Assembly (NCBI RefSeq): GCF_001421965.1
Contig: NZ_LMLP01000022.1
Coordinates: 124,001 to 188,000 of the forward strand
Direction of reading: 5' to 3'
Origin: Sphingomonas sp. Leaf67
Lineage (GTDB): Bacteria; Pseudomonadota; Alphaproteobacteria; Sphingomonadales; Sphingomonadaceae
DNA length: 64,000 nt
Position numbers and translations under genes: made by a program. The notes beneath the pieces were generated by a model. That model did not search any database, had not been told where the DNA came from, and saw only the letters and a list, made by a program, of their open reading frames with translations. This document shows positions 1 through 9,544 of the stretch, one piece after another (position 1 is the stretch's first letter; each line of letters begins with the position of its first letter).

Positions 1-944
1 CGTTCGTCGGGGGTCAGCGCATCTTCGCGTTCGATGCCGTGGCCGTTGCGCGTCACCGCCGCGATCCAATTCTCGGGCTTCTTGCGCCGGACCGTCGCCA
101 GCCCCACGCGCCGGCCATGCGCGCCCGGACCGATGCCGGCATAGTCGCGATAGCGCCAATAGGTCAGGTTGTGGCGGCTCTCCGCCCCCGGCCGGGCATG
201 GTTCGACACCTCGTACAGCGGCAGGCCAGCGGCCGACGTCATCGCCTGCGTGGTTTCGAACAGGTCGGCGGCAAGGTCGGGATCGGGCAGGGTCAGCGCA
301 CCCTTGGCCGCCAGCGTCGCGAAGCGCGTGCCCGGCTCGATGGTCAGCTGGTACAGCGAGAGGTGCTCGGTCCCGAACGACAGCGCCCGGGCGAGTTCGG
401 CTTCCCATTGGTCCAGCGACTGGCCGGGCCGGGCATAGATCAGGTCGAAACTGACCCGCGCGAAATGGCGCTGCGCGACGCCGAGCGCGGCCAGCGCCTC
501 CTCGACGCCATGCGCGCGTTCGAGAAAGGCAAGCGCGTCGTCGTGCAACGCCTGCACGCCCAGCGACACGCGATTGACCCCGGCGGCAGCGATATCGGCG
601 AAGCGGGCGACCTCGACCGAGGACGGATTCGCCTCCAGCGTGATCTCGATATCGTCGGTCGGCGGCCATGCCCGGCAGGCGGCATCGATGATCGCGGCGA
701 CGGTCGCCGGCGGCATCAGCGACGGCGTGCCGCCCCCGAAAAAGATCGACGCCAGCCGCCGGTCGGGCAGTGCGGCGACCTCATGGGCCAGATCGGCGAG
801 CAGCGCCTGCAACCACGCCGCCTGATCGACCGTATCGCGGACATGACTGTTGAAGTCGCAATAGGGGCATTTCGACACGCAGAACGGCCAGTGGACGTAG
901 AGCGCCAGCGGCGGCAGCGTGAGCGGAGGTTGGTCGGGCACCAT
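1..944 (-). CDS. hemW: Radical SAM heme chaperone HemW (5' part, cut by window edge)
   Basis: HemW is a radical SAM protein of the coproporphyrinogen-oxidase-like family that binds heme and is thought to deliver it to respiratory enzymes in the cytoplasm. The minus-strand frame is open from the ATG at 944 to base 1. Residues 22-29 hold the 4Fe-4S motif CVSKCPYC (CxxxCxxC), and residues 70-75 the SAM-site GGGTPS. About 314 residues are visible; family members are about 380, so the C-terminal part lies outside. The start is the only ATG just upstream of the YVHWPFC segment. It lies 11 bp from the divergent CAP gene start, so its promoter must lie inside that gene. Confidence 0.93.
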   Translation of the reverse strand, partial: MVPDQPPLTLPPLALYVHWPFCVSKCPYCDFNSHVRDTVDQAAWLQALLADLAHEVAALPDRRLASIFFGGGTPSLMPPATVAAIIDAACRAWPPTDDIEITLEANPSSVEVARFADIAAAGVNRVSLGVQALHDDALAFLERAHGVEEALAALGVAQRHFARVSFDLIYARPGQSLDQWEAELARALSFGTEHLSLYQLTIEPGTRFATLAAKGALTLPDPDLAADLFETTQAMTSAAGLPLYEVSNHARPGAESRHNLTYWRYRDYAGIGPGAHGRRVGLATVRRKKPENWIAAVTRNGHGIEREDALTPDE

Positions 945-955
945 CGCCGTCCCAT

Positions 956-1528
956 ATGGGCGTCATGCGATCGATACAAATACTCGCGCCGGTTTTGCTG
1001 CTGACCGGCTGTTCGTCGGGCGGCGAGGCAGGTCCCGAACGCATCGTCGAGCCGCGCGCGTTCGAAGGGCCGGCACCGCGCGGACCGGCGCTGTTGCGAC
1101 AGGCGATGGACGCGGGCCACCGGGCGGCGCGGGCGGCGGCGGGACTGGCCCCGCTCGGCTGGGACCCGGCACTGGCGCACGATGCCGCCCGCTATGCCGA
1201 TACGCTGGCAAAGACCGGCCGGTTCGAACATTCGGCGCAACCGCGCGGCGTTCCCGAACAGGGCGAGAATCTGTGGACCGGCACGCGCGGCGCCTATCGC
1301 TACGACGAAATGGTCGGGCATTGGGTGGCCGAACGGCGCGACTATGTGCCGGGCGTGCTGCCCGCCGTGTCCCGCACCGGCAAGTTCGGCGATGTCGGGC
1401 ACTACACCCAGATCATGTGGCAGACGGCGCAGCGGTTCGGCTGTGCCGAGGCGAGCAACGCGCGCGACGACTATGTCGTGTGCCGCTACGTGCCCGCCGG
1501 CAATGTCGCGGGACAGCGCGCCTATTAG
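956..1528 (+). CDS. CAP (SCP/PR-1) domain lipoprotein
   Basis: Secreted CAP-superfamily protein of 190 residues with no known substrate. It begins with a short lipoprotein signal ending in LLTGC (Cys19), so it is probably anchored in a membrane of the cell envelope. The CAP fold fills about residues 45-185, with GENLW and the signature GHYTQIMWQTAQRFGCA. Bacterial CAP proteins keep the His/Glu pocket, but enzymatic activity is mostly unproven. A second ATG at 965 is equally possible; neither has a strong ribosome-binding site. Divergent from hemW with start codons almost touching. Confidence 0.85.
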   Translation: MGVMRSIQILAPVLLLTGCSSGGEAGPERIVEPRAFEGPAPRGPALLRQAMDAGHRAARAAAGLAPLGWDPALAHDAARYADTLAKTGRFEHSAQPRGVPEQGENLWTGTRGAYRYDEMVGHWVAERRDYVPGVLPAVSRTGKFGDVGHYTQIMWQTAQRFGCAEASNARDDYVVCRYVPAGNVAGQRAY

Positions 1529-1543
1529 GGGCCGGGGATGGTC

Positions 1544-2707
1544 CTACAGCACCTTCCACGCGACGATCGCCCGCAACCCCAGCACTAGCGCGTCATCGAC
1601 ATCGCGCAAGCCCCCGGGGCGGCGGACATATTGCACATCGGGTTGCAGCGTCAGGAATGGCGCGATCCGGTCGCTGTAGGTCAGCTCGATCATGCCCTCC
1701 GATCCGGTCAGCGCCGGTTCGCCCGCCGGATTGGCGCGGCGATAGGGGGTGCTGAGATCGGCGCTGGCCATGCCGATCGACACCTGGCTGTCGGGGCGGG
1801 CGGGCACGATGCCGCGTCCGGTCAGGCCGATCTGAAACCCGCCCGCGAACGGTGTCGTCCGCCCGTCGGACAATCCGGCGCGGGCAAAGGCGCGCCAGTG
1901 GCCCGGCTTGTCGGCCTCGCCCGCCAGATCCCGTTCGAGCAGTAGATAGACGCCGTGCGACGCGGCGGCACCATCGGCCAGGGTGACGCCCGGCGGCGCG
2001 ATACGCGGCTGGCGGCGGCTATAGGCCCAGCCGCCGATGCCGATCGCCGTGCGGCCCTGCAACCCGCCCTCGGCGACGAACAGCGTCGATCGTTCGCGGC
2101 CGGTATCGGCGGTGCCGCGCGGCGCGCGGATCGCCACCGCCTGCACATAGTGCCGCTCGTCCCCGGCGCGCAGGCGAATGGCAAGGTCGGTGCGCGGAAA
2201 GATCGACGGTCCGTTGGGCCCGGTCGCGGCCAGTTCCGATCCGATGCCGAAGGCCGGCGCGATCAGGTGCGCGGCGGCATCGCCGGCATAGAATTCGCTG
2301 TTCAGGTCGTATTTGCCGACCAGTATCGACAGCCGGTCGTCGGCAAAACTCTGCTGGAACCATGCCTGGTACAGCAGCAGCCCGGGCGCGCCGACCTCGA
2401 TATTGTCGACGCCCTGCAAGGTACCGGCCAGGTCGTTGGGCCGCCCGCCCAGATTGTTGAGCAGGCTGACAACGGCGCTGCCGCCGCGCCAGCCGACCGC
2501 CCGGTCGAGGTCGAGTGCGGCGACCACGTCGAGATTGTCGAGATAGCGCGCCCCCCGCGTCTCGCCTGCCGCGACCCCGACGACATCGCCCTTATAGGCG
2601 AGGTCGAGCGACAAGGCGGATGCCGGCGCGTCGTCCTGCGCCCGGGCGGGGGTAGCAACACCGGTCAAAGCCAGCGTGGCAAGGCCGATGATCGATAGCC
2701 GAAACAT
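1544..2707 (-). CDS. OprB-family carbohydrate-selective porin
   Basis: Outer-membrane beta-barrel of 387 residues. A signal peptide (about residues 1-24, ending in PARAQ) is followed by alternating amphipathic strands and OprB-type landmarks: LLNNLGGRPNDLAG, LYQAWFQQSF, ILVGKYDLNSEF and FPRTDLAIRLR. OprB porins let sugars diffuse across the outer membrane; the substrate here cannot be told from sequence. Its stop faces the CAP gene with 15 bp between them. An 11-bp hairpin separates its start from the chemoreceptor gene transcribed away from it downstream. Confidence 0.88.
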   Translation of the reverse strand: MFRLSIIGLATLALTGVATPARAQDDAPASALSLDLAYKGDVVGVAAGETRGARYLDNLDVVAALDLDRAVGWRGGSAVVSLLNNLGGRPNDLAGTLQGVDNIEVGAPGLLLYQAWFQQSFADDRLSILVGKYDLNSEFYAGDAAAHLIAPAFGIGSELAATGPNGPSIFPRTDLAIRLRAGDERHYVQAVAIRAPRGTADTGRERSTLFVAEGGLQGRTAIGIGGWAYSRRQPRIAPPGVTLADGAAASHGVYLLLERDLAGEADKPGHWRAFARAGLSDGRTTPFAGGFQIGLTGRGIVPARPDSQVSIGMASADLSTPYRRANPAGEPALTGSEGMIELTYSDRIAPFLTLQPDVQYVRRPGGLRDVDDALVLGLRAIVAWKVL

Positions 2708-2728
2708 GTTCGCTCCTCATGGTGCATG

Positions 2729-2756
2729 GCCGCCGCCCGGTGCGACGGGCGGCGGC
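2729..2756. terminator. Strong 11-bp hairpin between porin start and chemoreceptor stop
   Basis: The arms GCCGCCGCCCG and CGGGCGGCGGC pair perfectly around a 6-base loop, 12 bp downstream of the chemoreceptor stop. There is no T tract on either strand, so intrinsic termination is uncertain. It may act as a 3' stabiliser or a weak terminator for the chemoreceptor transcript. Confidence 0.45.
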
Positions 2757-2767
2757 ACCTGTCGGGG

Positions 2768-4786
2768 TCAGGCGGCCTGACCGAAGGCGGCGTCTTCGCT
2801 ATCGGGTCCGCCCTGCGCCATATCGAGCGCGAAGCCACGGGCACGGGCCTGTTGGTCGGCAACCGTATTGGTCTTCGCCCTGGCCTTGGACGCGGGTTTG
2901 CCCTGCGGCTTGGGGGCCGGCTTGGCACGGGCCGATCCACCGGCTGCGTCGATCCGGAAGAAGGCAATGCTCGACTGCAGTTCTTCCGCCTGTCCGGCCA
3001 GTTCCTCGGAGGTCGAGGTGATCTGTTCGGATGCCGATGCGTTCTGCTGCGTTACCTGATCCAGCTGTTGCAGCGCCTGGTTGATCTGCGACGCACCGAT
3101 GTCCTGTTCGCGGCAGGCCGCGCTGATTTCGGACACCAGTTCGGCGGTCCGGCGGATATCGGGGACCAGCTTGGTCAGCATCTCGCCGGCCTGTGCCGCT
3201 GCCTGCACCGTGTCGCCCGATACCGCGCTGATCTCGGCCGCCGCGGTCTGGCTGCGTTCGGCCAGCTTGCGGACTTCCGAAGCGACGACCGCAAAGCCGC
3301 GACCATGTTCACCAGCCCGGGCCGCTTCGACCGCTGCGTTCAGCGCCAGCAGGTCGGTCTGGCGGGCGATTTCCTGCACGATGCCGATCTTCTGCGCGAT
3401 CGTCCGCATCGCACCCACGGCGCGTTCGACCGCGACACCGCTGGCCTCGGCATCCTTCGACGACTGGCGCGCGATCTTTTCGGTCTGGGCGGCATTGTCG
3501 GCATTCTGTTTGATGTTGGCGGCCATCTGCTCCATCGACGCCGATGCTTCCTCGGCCGCCGCCGCCTGTTCGGTCGCGCCCTGGCTCACCTGTTCCGACG
3601 AAGCAGAGAGCTGCTGGCTGCCCGCCGCGACATTGTCGGCGGCACCGCTCGCATCGCCGACCACGCCGCGCAGCCGCTCGACCATCGACACCATCGCATG
3701 GCCCAGCTGGTCCTTGTCGGACAGCGGCGTGTGATCGACGGTCAGGTCGCCCTTGGCGATCGCATCGGCCAGCGTCGCCGATTTACGCAGACCGGTGACC
3801 ATCGACACCATCGCATGGCCCAACCGGTCCTTGTCGGACAGCGGCTTGTGATCGACCGACAGGTCACCCAGCGCGATCGTGTCGGCCAGCGCCGCCGATT
3901 TGCGCAGGCCATCGACCATCGCGACCATCGCAAAGCCCAGCTTGTCCTGTTCCGACAGCGGCTTGTGATCGACCGACAGGTCGCCCAGCGCGATCGTATC
4001 GGCCAGCGCCGCGGACTTGCGCAACGACTCGGTCATGCGGTTCACGGTATCGACCAGATCCTTGATCTCGTCGTTGCTGGTGACGGGCACTTCCTTGTCG
4101 AGGTCGCCGATCGCCACCGCGTCCAGCGCGACACCGACCCGACGCAGTCCCTGCGACACGATGTGGCTGATCCACCATGCGCCGGCGACGGCGATGGCGA
4201 TGGCGACAAGGGCGATGCCGATCAGCCAAAGGCGCGCGCTGGCATAGAGCGCATCGCCCTCGTCATTGGCTTCCTTCATCTCGCCCCGCTGACGCTCGAC
4301 CGTTTCGTCGACCATCTCGCCCATCTGCGTGGCTGCGGTCCGCGCGGCGCCCAGCGAAATCTGCCCGGCCTCCATATTCTTGTTCTGGAGCGCCAGTTCG
4401 ATCGCCTTGTCGGCGGTCGCCTTGTACGCGTTCCATTGTTCGCGGATCTTGGCATATTGTTCAATGTCGGTTTCGTCGGCCATCGGCGGCGCCTTGGCGA
4501 TCAGTTCGTCCGCACGCGCGCGCTGTCGCCGCAATTCCTCCATCTGCGCCGCCTTCAACTGCGCATCGCTGGTCAGGGCGAGGTTCTTTTCCGCCACCAC
4601 CGCCGATGTCGACGCGTCGTTGAACTGCTGGATGCGGTCGAGCGCAGTGGCGGGGTCGTCGACCAGATTGCTCATCGAATCGCTGATCGACGACAGTTGC
4701 GATACGCCGAGGCCGACGATGCCGGTCAGTAACAGCAAAACGACCGCAAAAGTCGCTCCCAATTTCATCTTGATCGTTGCGCGCAT
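2768..4786 (-). CDS. Methyl-accepting chemotaxis protein with tandem HAMP-like repeats
   Basis: Membrane chemoreceptor of 672 residues. Order: TM1 (about 10-28), a helical periplasmic sensor of the 4HB_MCP kind (about 35-180), TM2 (about 187-206), one HAMP (about 207-261), three near-identical 39-residue HAMP-like repeats (262-378), then the signalling domain with the conserved hairpin tip [20 protein letters not shown] and [12 protein letters not shown]. The tail (about 612-672) is Ala/Lys/Pro rich, with no NWETF-type CheR tether. AGGAAGG lies just before the ATG. No che genes are in this window, so its signalling partners are elsewhere. The ligand cannot be inferred. Confidence 0.95.
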   Translation of the reverse strand: MRATIKMKLGATFAVVLLLLTGIVGLGVSQLSSISDSMSNLVDDPATALDRIQQFNDASTSAVVAEKNLALTSDAQLKAAQMEELRRQRARADELIAKAPPMADETDIEQYAKIREQWNAYKATADKAIELALQNKNMEAGQISLGAARTAATQMGEMVDETVERQRGEMKEANDEGDALYASARLWLIGIALVAIAIAVAGAWWISHIVSQGLRRVGVALDAVAIGDLDKEVPVTSNDEIKDLVDTVNRMTESLRKSAALADTIALGDLSVDHKPLSEQDKLGFAMVAMVDGLRKSAALADTIALGDLSVDHKPLSDKDRLGHAMVSMVTGLRKSATLADAIAKGDLTVDHTPLSDKDQLGHAMVSMVERLRGVVGDASGAADNVAAGSQQLSASSEQVSQGATEQAAAAEEASASMEQMAANIKQNADNAAQTEKIARQSSKDAEASGVAVERAVGAMRTIAQKIGIVQEIARQTDLLALNAAVEAARAGEHGRGFAVVASEVRKLAERSQTAAAEISAVSGDTVQAAAQAGEMLTKLVPDIRRTAELVSEISAACREQDIGASQINQALQQLDQVTQQNASASEQITSTSEELAGQAEELQSSIAFFRIDAAGGSARAKPAPKPQGKPASKARAKTNTVADQQARARGFALDMAQGGPDSEDAAFGQAA
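3653..4003 (-). repeat. Three 117-bp tandem repeats inside the chemoreceptor gene
   Basis: The repeats encode residues 262-300, 301-339 and 340-378. Each unit reads ADxIAxGDLxVDHxPLS(E/D)xDxLGxAMVxMVxxLR. Copies 1 and 2 are almost identical in DNA as well as protein; copy 3 has drifted most. The unit matches the AS1-connector-AS2 layout of a HAMP domain, so the array probably forms a poly-HAMP stack between membrane and signalling domain. Confidence 0.85.
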
Positions 4787-5332
4787 GTTGCCTTCCTGAT
4801 GGTACGACTATGCGGTCACCCAAGCGCGAAGCGGTTTAACATTTGGTTCGGACCATCTTAGGATTGCAGATATCAAGATTAACGTGGCGCAGCATGATCG
4901 GAGGTGTTTGGAAAAATTCCTGCCCGATGCAGGAATGTTCATCGCGGAAAGGTAATTTCGGCAATGATGTAGCCGTTTTCCGCGTATCCCCCGATCGCCC
5001 TGCCGGAACGGAAGATGGTTAACGCAGTCATCCCGATCTTTTTGCGCTGCACAAACTTTGGAAGAGGACGGCAGCATGCGTCCTTCGTCCAGCCGACGGA
5101 CGTTGTCGTTACGTCACGCGGCGCGACCGAATGCCGCATCGTCGCCGATCCCGCGACGGCCCGCGAATGGACGACGGTGCAACGGGCTGGTGCGTCACCG
5201 GGCGGAGATCGCCGGTGCGGGCGGTTTCCCGAAGCCCCGTAACGGCGGAGGAATATATTTGCGGTCACGCTTTCCATGGCGTTGCCGCACGGGTGCCGCT
5301 ACCGGTCTGGTCTCGGAACAAGGGGATTGTTG
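4787..5332. other. Gene-poor intergenic stretch
   Basis: 546 bp between the chemoreceptor start and the DUF808 start, divergently transcribed, so it should carry both promoters. It is less GC-rich than its surroundings between about 4840 and 5060. Short minus-strand frames here (such as 4939-5277) look random: mixed composition, no recognisable motif, no good ribosome-binding site. No convincing palindromic operator was found. Confidence 0.5.
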
Positions 5333-6262
5333 ATGGCTGGCGGATTGGTGGCACTGCTCGACGACGTCGCGGCGATCGCGAAGCTGGCGGCGGCGTCGCT
5401 CGACGATGTGACCGCGGCGGCCAGCCGCGCCGGGGCCAAGGCGGCGGGTGTGGTGATCGACGATGCGGCGGTGACGCCGCGCTATGTCGTCGGCCTGTCG
5501 CCCGCGCGCGAACTGCCGATCATCGGCAAGATCGCGCTGGGATCGCTCAAGAACAAGCTGCTGATCCTGTTGCCCGCCGCGCTGCTGCTGAAGGTGTTCG
5601 CGCCATGGGCGATCACCCCGATCCTGATGCTGGGTGGCGCGTTCCTGTGTTTCGAGGCGGCGGAAAAGATCCTTGCCCCATGGCTTGGCGGTCACGCGGA
5701 CGAGGAAGCGGCAACCACCACCGATCCCGCCGAGATGGAACGGACCCAGGTCAGCGGCGCGATCCGCACCGACCTGATCCTGTCGGCGGAGATCATGATT
5801 ATCGCGCTGAACGAGCTGCCCGACATGCCGGTGTGGATGCAGGCGGTGGTGCTGGCAGCGGTCGGCATCGCGATCACGGTCGGGGTGTACGGCGTTGTCG
5901 CGCTGATCGTGAAGATGGACGATATCGGCCTTGCGCTCGCCCGTCGTTCCAGTGCTGTCGCGCAGACGATCGGGCGCGGGCTGGTCAAGGCGATGCCGGT
6001 ACTGCTGAAGGCGCTGGCGCTGATCGGTACCGCCGCGATGCTGTGGGTCGGCGGGCAGATCATCGTGCATGGTATGGAGGAGTTCGGCTTGGTCGCCCTG
6101 CCGCACCTGATCCACGATATCGCGCATCACGCCGCAGAGGCGCTGCCCGCGATCGGCGGTGTCGCGAACTGGATCGTCAACGCCGCGCTGTCGGCGGTGG
6201 TCGGTATCGTCATCGGCGCGATCATCGCCGGCGTGCTGCACATGATCCCGCGCAAGCATTGA
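5333..6262 (+). CDS. DUF808 (YedI-like) inner-membrane protein
   Basis: Integral membrane protein of 309 residues, function unknown. The N-terminus MAGGLVALLDDVAAIAKLAA and the stretch DDAAVTPRYVVGLSPARELPIIGKIA are typical of the DUF808/YedI family. Several hydrophobic segments follow, at about 82-112, 155-205, 220-250 and 285-303. The ATG at 5333 is preceded by AAGGGG and starts exactly where family members start; the frame is open further upstream, but that part does not resemble the family. Convergent with the PBP4-type gene. Confidence 0.87.
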   Translation: MAGGLVALLDDVAAIAKLAAASLDDVTAAASRAGAKAAGVVIDDAAVTPRYVVGLSPARELPIIGKIALGSLKNKLLILLPAALLLKVFAPWAITPILMLGGAFLCFEAAEKILAPWLGGHADEEAATTTDPAEMERTQVSGAIRTDLILSAEIMIIALNELPDMPVWMQAVVLAAVGIAITVGVYGVVALIVKMDDIGLALARRSSAVAQTIGRGLVKAMPVLLKALALIGTAAMLWVGGQIIVHGMEEFGLVALPHLIHDIAHHAAEALPAIGGVANWIVNAALSAVVGIVIGAIIAGVLHMIPRKH

Positions 6263-6301
6263 CCGGGAGGGGTATTCACTCCTTTCCAATGAAATCCCGT
6301 T

Positions 6302-6324
6302 CGCTTCGAGCTTGTCGAGAAGCG
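6302..6324. repeat. Imperfect palindrome in convergent gap
   Basis: CGCTTC and GAAGCG arms enclose GAGCTTGTCGA. The CTTCGAGCTTGTCGAGAAG type of palindrome is a dispersed intergenic element in sphingomonads. It sits between the convergent DUF808 and dacB stops and could serve as a weak bidirectional terminator. Confidence 0.4.
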
Positions 6325-6349
6325 TCCGTCGAGGACTCCGTCCCCCGCG

Positions 6350-7750
6350 CTACAGCCCCGCCGCCGCCGCGTTCAATGCCGCATCCATCGCCGCCGTCGC
6401 CGACGCGCCTTCGGGAATGTCGTTGGCATAGAGCGCGAAGGTCAGCGTCTGCCCGCTCGCTCCGGTCATCGTCCCCGCCAGCGCGGAGGTACCCGACAGC
6501 GATCCGGTCTTGGCGCGCAGCCTGCCCGCCAGCGGCGTGTCGCGGAACCGCCGCGCCAGCGTGCCGTCGACGCCTGCGACCGGCAGCGTCTCCAGCCACG
6601 CCGCGCCCCATGGTTGCGCCCGTGCCCAGCCGATCAGCGCGACCATCGCCCGCGGCGTGACCCGGTTATAGGTCGACATGCCCGACCCGTCCGACAGATC
6701 CCATGCGGTGCGCGGCACGCCGGCCAGCGTCATGATCGCGCCGACCTTCTTCAGCCCGTCGGCGATCGATCCGGTTCCCCGAACCGCGCCGATCCGGCGC
6801 AGCAACAGTTCGGCATGCAGATTCTGGCTGACCTTGTTGGTGAGCGCAATGTCCTCGACCAGCGGTCCGGGCTGCACCTGTGCCAACATCGGCGGGAATG
6901 TGCCACGTTCGACGACTGCCCCATCCTCCGCCGGGACATGGGGCCGGTGGCGCACCGCCACCTTGCCGGTGACCCTTACCCCCCTGTCACGTAACACCTT
7001 CGCAAACTTCCACGCCGCATAGTGCGCGGGGTCGTCGATCCCGACCCTGATGCGCTCGCCGTCCCCCGTGGCGACCGTCCCCGACACCCGCAGCAGATCG
7101 CTGCCCGGCATCCGGTCATAGCCGATGGCGTTGCGCGCCCCGACCCTCAGCCGGTTGTCGATCCGGTAATAATCCGAACCGCGTACCACCGCCCGACCAC
7201 CCTCGGTACGGACGGTCAGGACCAGTTCGTTATCGTCCAGCGACAGCGCGGAAATGCCGGTGCCCGACCGGGTGGCGATATTGTTCCACCCCATGCCCGG
7301 CGACCAGCGCTGGTCGGGAAACCGGCTGTCGTCGCCGATCACGTCCCCCACCATCCGCGTGGTCGCCGCCACCGCATCGGCCAGCGTGGTCAGGCAGTCG
7401 CTGCGACAATCCTCCGCCGACGACAGCCGCGCATCGCCCGCACCCATCAGCACCACGTCATGCCCCTCGGTCCGCACGCCCGTCCGGGCATCGTCCGGTC
7501 CCGTCACCGCCAGATAGGCAAAGGCGGCGATGGTCGTGAAAATCTTGGTATTCGAAGCGGGTACGAAGCGATGGTCGGGATCGATCGCGACGCGCTCGAC
7601 GCCCGCCGCATCGCGGATGACCAGGCCGAACCGCGTTCCCACCGGGGCCTGGGCCAGCGCGGCGCGCACCGCCGCCTCGACGCCGGGATCGGGTGCCGCC
7701 GCCGTCAGCCACAGCGCCGCGCCCGCCAACCCCGCCCGCCCGTATCGCAT
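6350..7750 (-). CDS. dacB: D-alanyl-D-alanine carboxypeptidase/endopeptidase (PBP4 type)
   Basis: Class C penicillin-binding protein of 466 residues that trims or cleaves peptidoglycan cross-links in the periplasm. Signal peptide about 1-19. The catalytic S66-N-T-K69 sits in the context VPASNTKIFTT, the second motif is DGSGMS (the family's SxN-equivalent region), and KTG lies in AKTGSLSGTSALAG near the C-terminus. A long insertion between the first two motifs is usual for PBP4. The ATG at 7750 was chosen because the signal peptide begins there; its ATG lies 5 bp beyond the stop of the upstream MFS gene (7755), so it is probably the last gene of the fucose-type operon transcript. Confidence 0.92.
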   Translation of the reverse strand: MRYGRAGLAGAALWLTAAAPDPGVEAAVRAALAQAPVGTRFGLVIRDAAGVERVAIDPDHRFVPASNTKIFTTIAAFAYLAVTGPDDARTGVRTEGHDVVLMGAGDARLSSAEDCRSDCLTTLADAVAATTRMVGDVIGDDSRFPDQRWSPGMGWNNIATRSGTGISALSLDDNELVLTVRTEGGRAVVRGSDYYRIDNRLRVGARNAIGYDRMPGSDLLRVSGTVATGDGERIRVGIDDPAHYAAWKFAKVLRDRGVRVTGKVAVRHRPHVPAEDGAVVERGTFPPMLAQVQPGPLVEDIALTNKVSQNLHAELLLRRIGAVRGTGSIADGLKKVGAIMTLAGVPRTAWDLSDGSGMSTYNRVTPRAMVALIGWARAQPWGAAWLETLPVAGVDGTLARRFRDTPLAGRLRAKTGSLSGTSALAGTMTGASGQTLTFALYANDIPEGASATAAMDAALNAAAAGL

Positions 7751-7754
7751 ATGC

Positions 7755-9074
7755 CTACCCCCCTGAAACGGCCTTGCGGCGCATCGCCAGCGCGAACGCC
7801 AGCACGACCGCAAACGACAGGCACGGTATTAGCATCGTCGTCTGGATCGACAGGATATCGTGGCTCAGCAATCCCATAGCCGGCGGGAATAGCGCGCCGC
7901 CGATGATCGCCATTACGATCAGCGGCGCGCCCAGCGTCGCCTGCGGTCCCAGATCGCGCACCCCCAGCGAGAAGATCGTCGGAAACATGATCGACATGAA
8001 GAAGCCGGTCAGCAGCAGCGCCCCGATCGCGACCATGCCCCCGGCCAGCGCGGCGACCAGCGTCAACACGATGTTGGCCAACGCAAATCCTGCCAGCAGC
8101 CGCGTCGCCGCGACCTTCTGCATCAACAGCGTCCCGACGAGCCGCCCGGCAAGAAACAGCGCCAGGCTGATCGACAGCAGATAGGCAGCGTCGCGCTCGG
8201 GCGTCGCGGGGCTCAACGACTTCACGAAATCGACGAAGAAGCTCCACACCCCGACCTGCGCCCCGACATAGAAGAATTGTGCGACGACCGCCCAGCGCAG
8301 CGTCCGGACACCGATCACCGACTTCAGCCCCGCCAGCGTGCCGCCGCGCGTATCATGGGCGATATCGGGCAGGCGAACCACCGCCACCGCGACCGCGATG
8401 AGTATGACGACCCCGGCCAGCACCAAATAAGGCAGCTGCACCATCTGCGCCTCGCTTGCCCGATAGGCTTCGAGCGCAGTGGGAGCCATCGCGTCGAGCG
8501 TCGCACGATCATGCTCGACGCCAGAAAAAATGAACAATGCACCGATGCTGGGGGCGATCGCACCGCCCAGACCATTGAATGCCTGCGCCAGATTGAGCCG
8601 TTGTTCGGCCCGCGCCGGATCGCCGAATGCGACGATATAGGGGTTGGCGGCCGTTTCGAGGAACGCCGCCCCCGCCGCCAGCACGAACAGCGCAGCGAGG
8701 AACCCGGCAAATTCGCGGAGTTCCGCCGCCGGATAGAAGAGCAGCGCGCCGACCGCGTACAGGCCGAGGCCCGCCAGGATGCCGGCGCGATACCCGAAGC
8801 GGCGCATGATGATTCCGGCGGGCAGCGCCATCAGGAAATAGCCGAGATAGAAGACGAACTGGATGAAGCCCGCCTCCGCCCGGTTCAGCGCCAGCGCCTT
8901 TTGAAACTGGCGGATCAGGATGTCGTTGAAGTTGTTCGCGATCGCCCAGAGGAAGAACAGGCTGACCACCACTGCAAAACCTACGCCGAACCCCGGCGTG
9001 ATGAAGCGGCGCGCGCCGGGATCGTCACGGGCATCGGACGGCGGCGATGGGGCGGTGATGATCGGGATAGGCAT
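7755..9074 (-). CDS. FucP-like MFS sugar:proton symporter
   Basis: Twelve-helix major facilitator of 439 residues in the FHS (L-fucose/glucose/galactose) subfamily. The subfamily signs are FLWAIANNFNDILIRQFQKAL in the first helix, RFGYRAGILAGL after helix 2, and ETAANPYIVAFGDPARAEQRLNLAQAFNGLGG in helix 4-5. With a mutarotase and two dehydrogenases directly upstream on the same strand, L-fucose or a similar sugar is the likely substrate. About 125 bp separate it from the mutarotase stop; no terminator was seen there. Confidence 0.9.
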   Translation of the reverse strand: MPIPIITAPSPPSDARDDPGARRFITPGFGVGFAVVVSLFFLWAIANNFNDILIRQFQKALALNRAEAGFIQFVFYLGYFLMALPAGIIMRRFGYRAGILAGLGLYAVGALLFYPAAELREFAGFLAALFVLAAGAAFLETAANPYIVAFGDPARAEQRLNLAQAFNGLGGAIAPSIGALFIFSGVEHDRATLDAMAPTALEAYRASEAQMVQLPYLVLAGVVILIAVAVAVVRLPDIAHDTRGGTLAGLKSVIGVRTLRWAVVAQFFYVGAQVGVWSFFVDFVKSLSPATPERDAAYLLSISLALFLAGRLVGTLLMQKVAATRLLAGFALANIVLTLVAALAGGMVAIGALLLTGFFMSIMFPTIFSLGVRDLGPQATLGAPLIVMAIIGGALFPPAMGLLSHDILSIQTTMLIPCLSFAVVLAFALAMRRKAVSGG

Positions 9075-9199
9075 GGCTTCCTCTCCGCCCGGTGAAGTCC
9101 GGGTTCATTCTTGTCGTCAGCGCCGATGGTCGGGCAAGACGCACGGCGACCCGTCGTCGATAGCAGCAGAGCCAGACGGTGACAGGCCCGACCGCTGGG

Positions 9200-9544
9200 T
9201 CATGCGTGGTCGGTCAGGCGGAAGATGCGCGTCATCGGTGTCCAGCGGCTGCCATCGGGGGCGTGCGGCAATGCCCGCTGGAACTGGCCCATCTTCGCTT
9301 CCCATGCGACGACGTCGGGATCGGCGAGGTCGGCAGCGGCCTTGGCCGCCGGATCGAACGCATCGGTGACGACCATCGTCATCACCAGCCGGTTGCCGGT
9401 GCGGTAGATGTCCATCTGCGTGATCCCGGCCTCGCGGATCGACGCCAGCACGGGCGCGGGCACGTTGCCCGGCCGGTGCCAGTATTCGTACTCGGCGATG
9501 GCGGCTTCGTCGTCGGCGAGGTCGAGGGTCAGGACATGGATCAT
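9200..9544 (-). CDS. L-rhamnose/L-fucose mutarotase family protein (DUF718)
   Basis: Small cytoplasmic protein of 114 residues. Mutarotases of this family interconvert alpha and beta anomers of L-rhamnose or L-fucose. Landmarks are EYWHRPGNVPAPVLASIREAGI, MDIYRTGNRLVMTMVVT and WEAKMGQFQRALP, with the ferredoxin-like layout and the conserved His and Tyr/Trp region. The ATG overlaps the SDR stop as ATGA, so translation is coupled. Confidence 0.88.
   Translation of the reverse strand: MIHVLTLDLADDEAAIAEYEYWHRPGNVPAPVLASIREAGITQMDIYRTGNRLVMTMVVTDAFDPAAKAAADLADPDVVAWEAKMGQFQRALPHAPDGSRWTPMTRIFRLTDHA

Noticed and set aside
3653..4003. Regularly spaced repeat that could be taken for a CRISPR array
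   Set aside because: Units are 117 bp in frame within a coding gene with no unique spacers; it is a protein repeat.
2726..4732. 668-residue plus-strand open frame opposite the chemoreceptor
   Set aside because: Arg/Gly/His-rich antisense shadow produced by GC-rich codon bias; the minus-strand frame has all chemoreceptor motifs.
4939..5277. 112-residue minus-strand open frame in the chemoreceptor/DUF808 gap
   Set aside because: No recognisable domain, mixed composition, no good ribosome site; would overlap the promoter region of the DUF808 gene.
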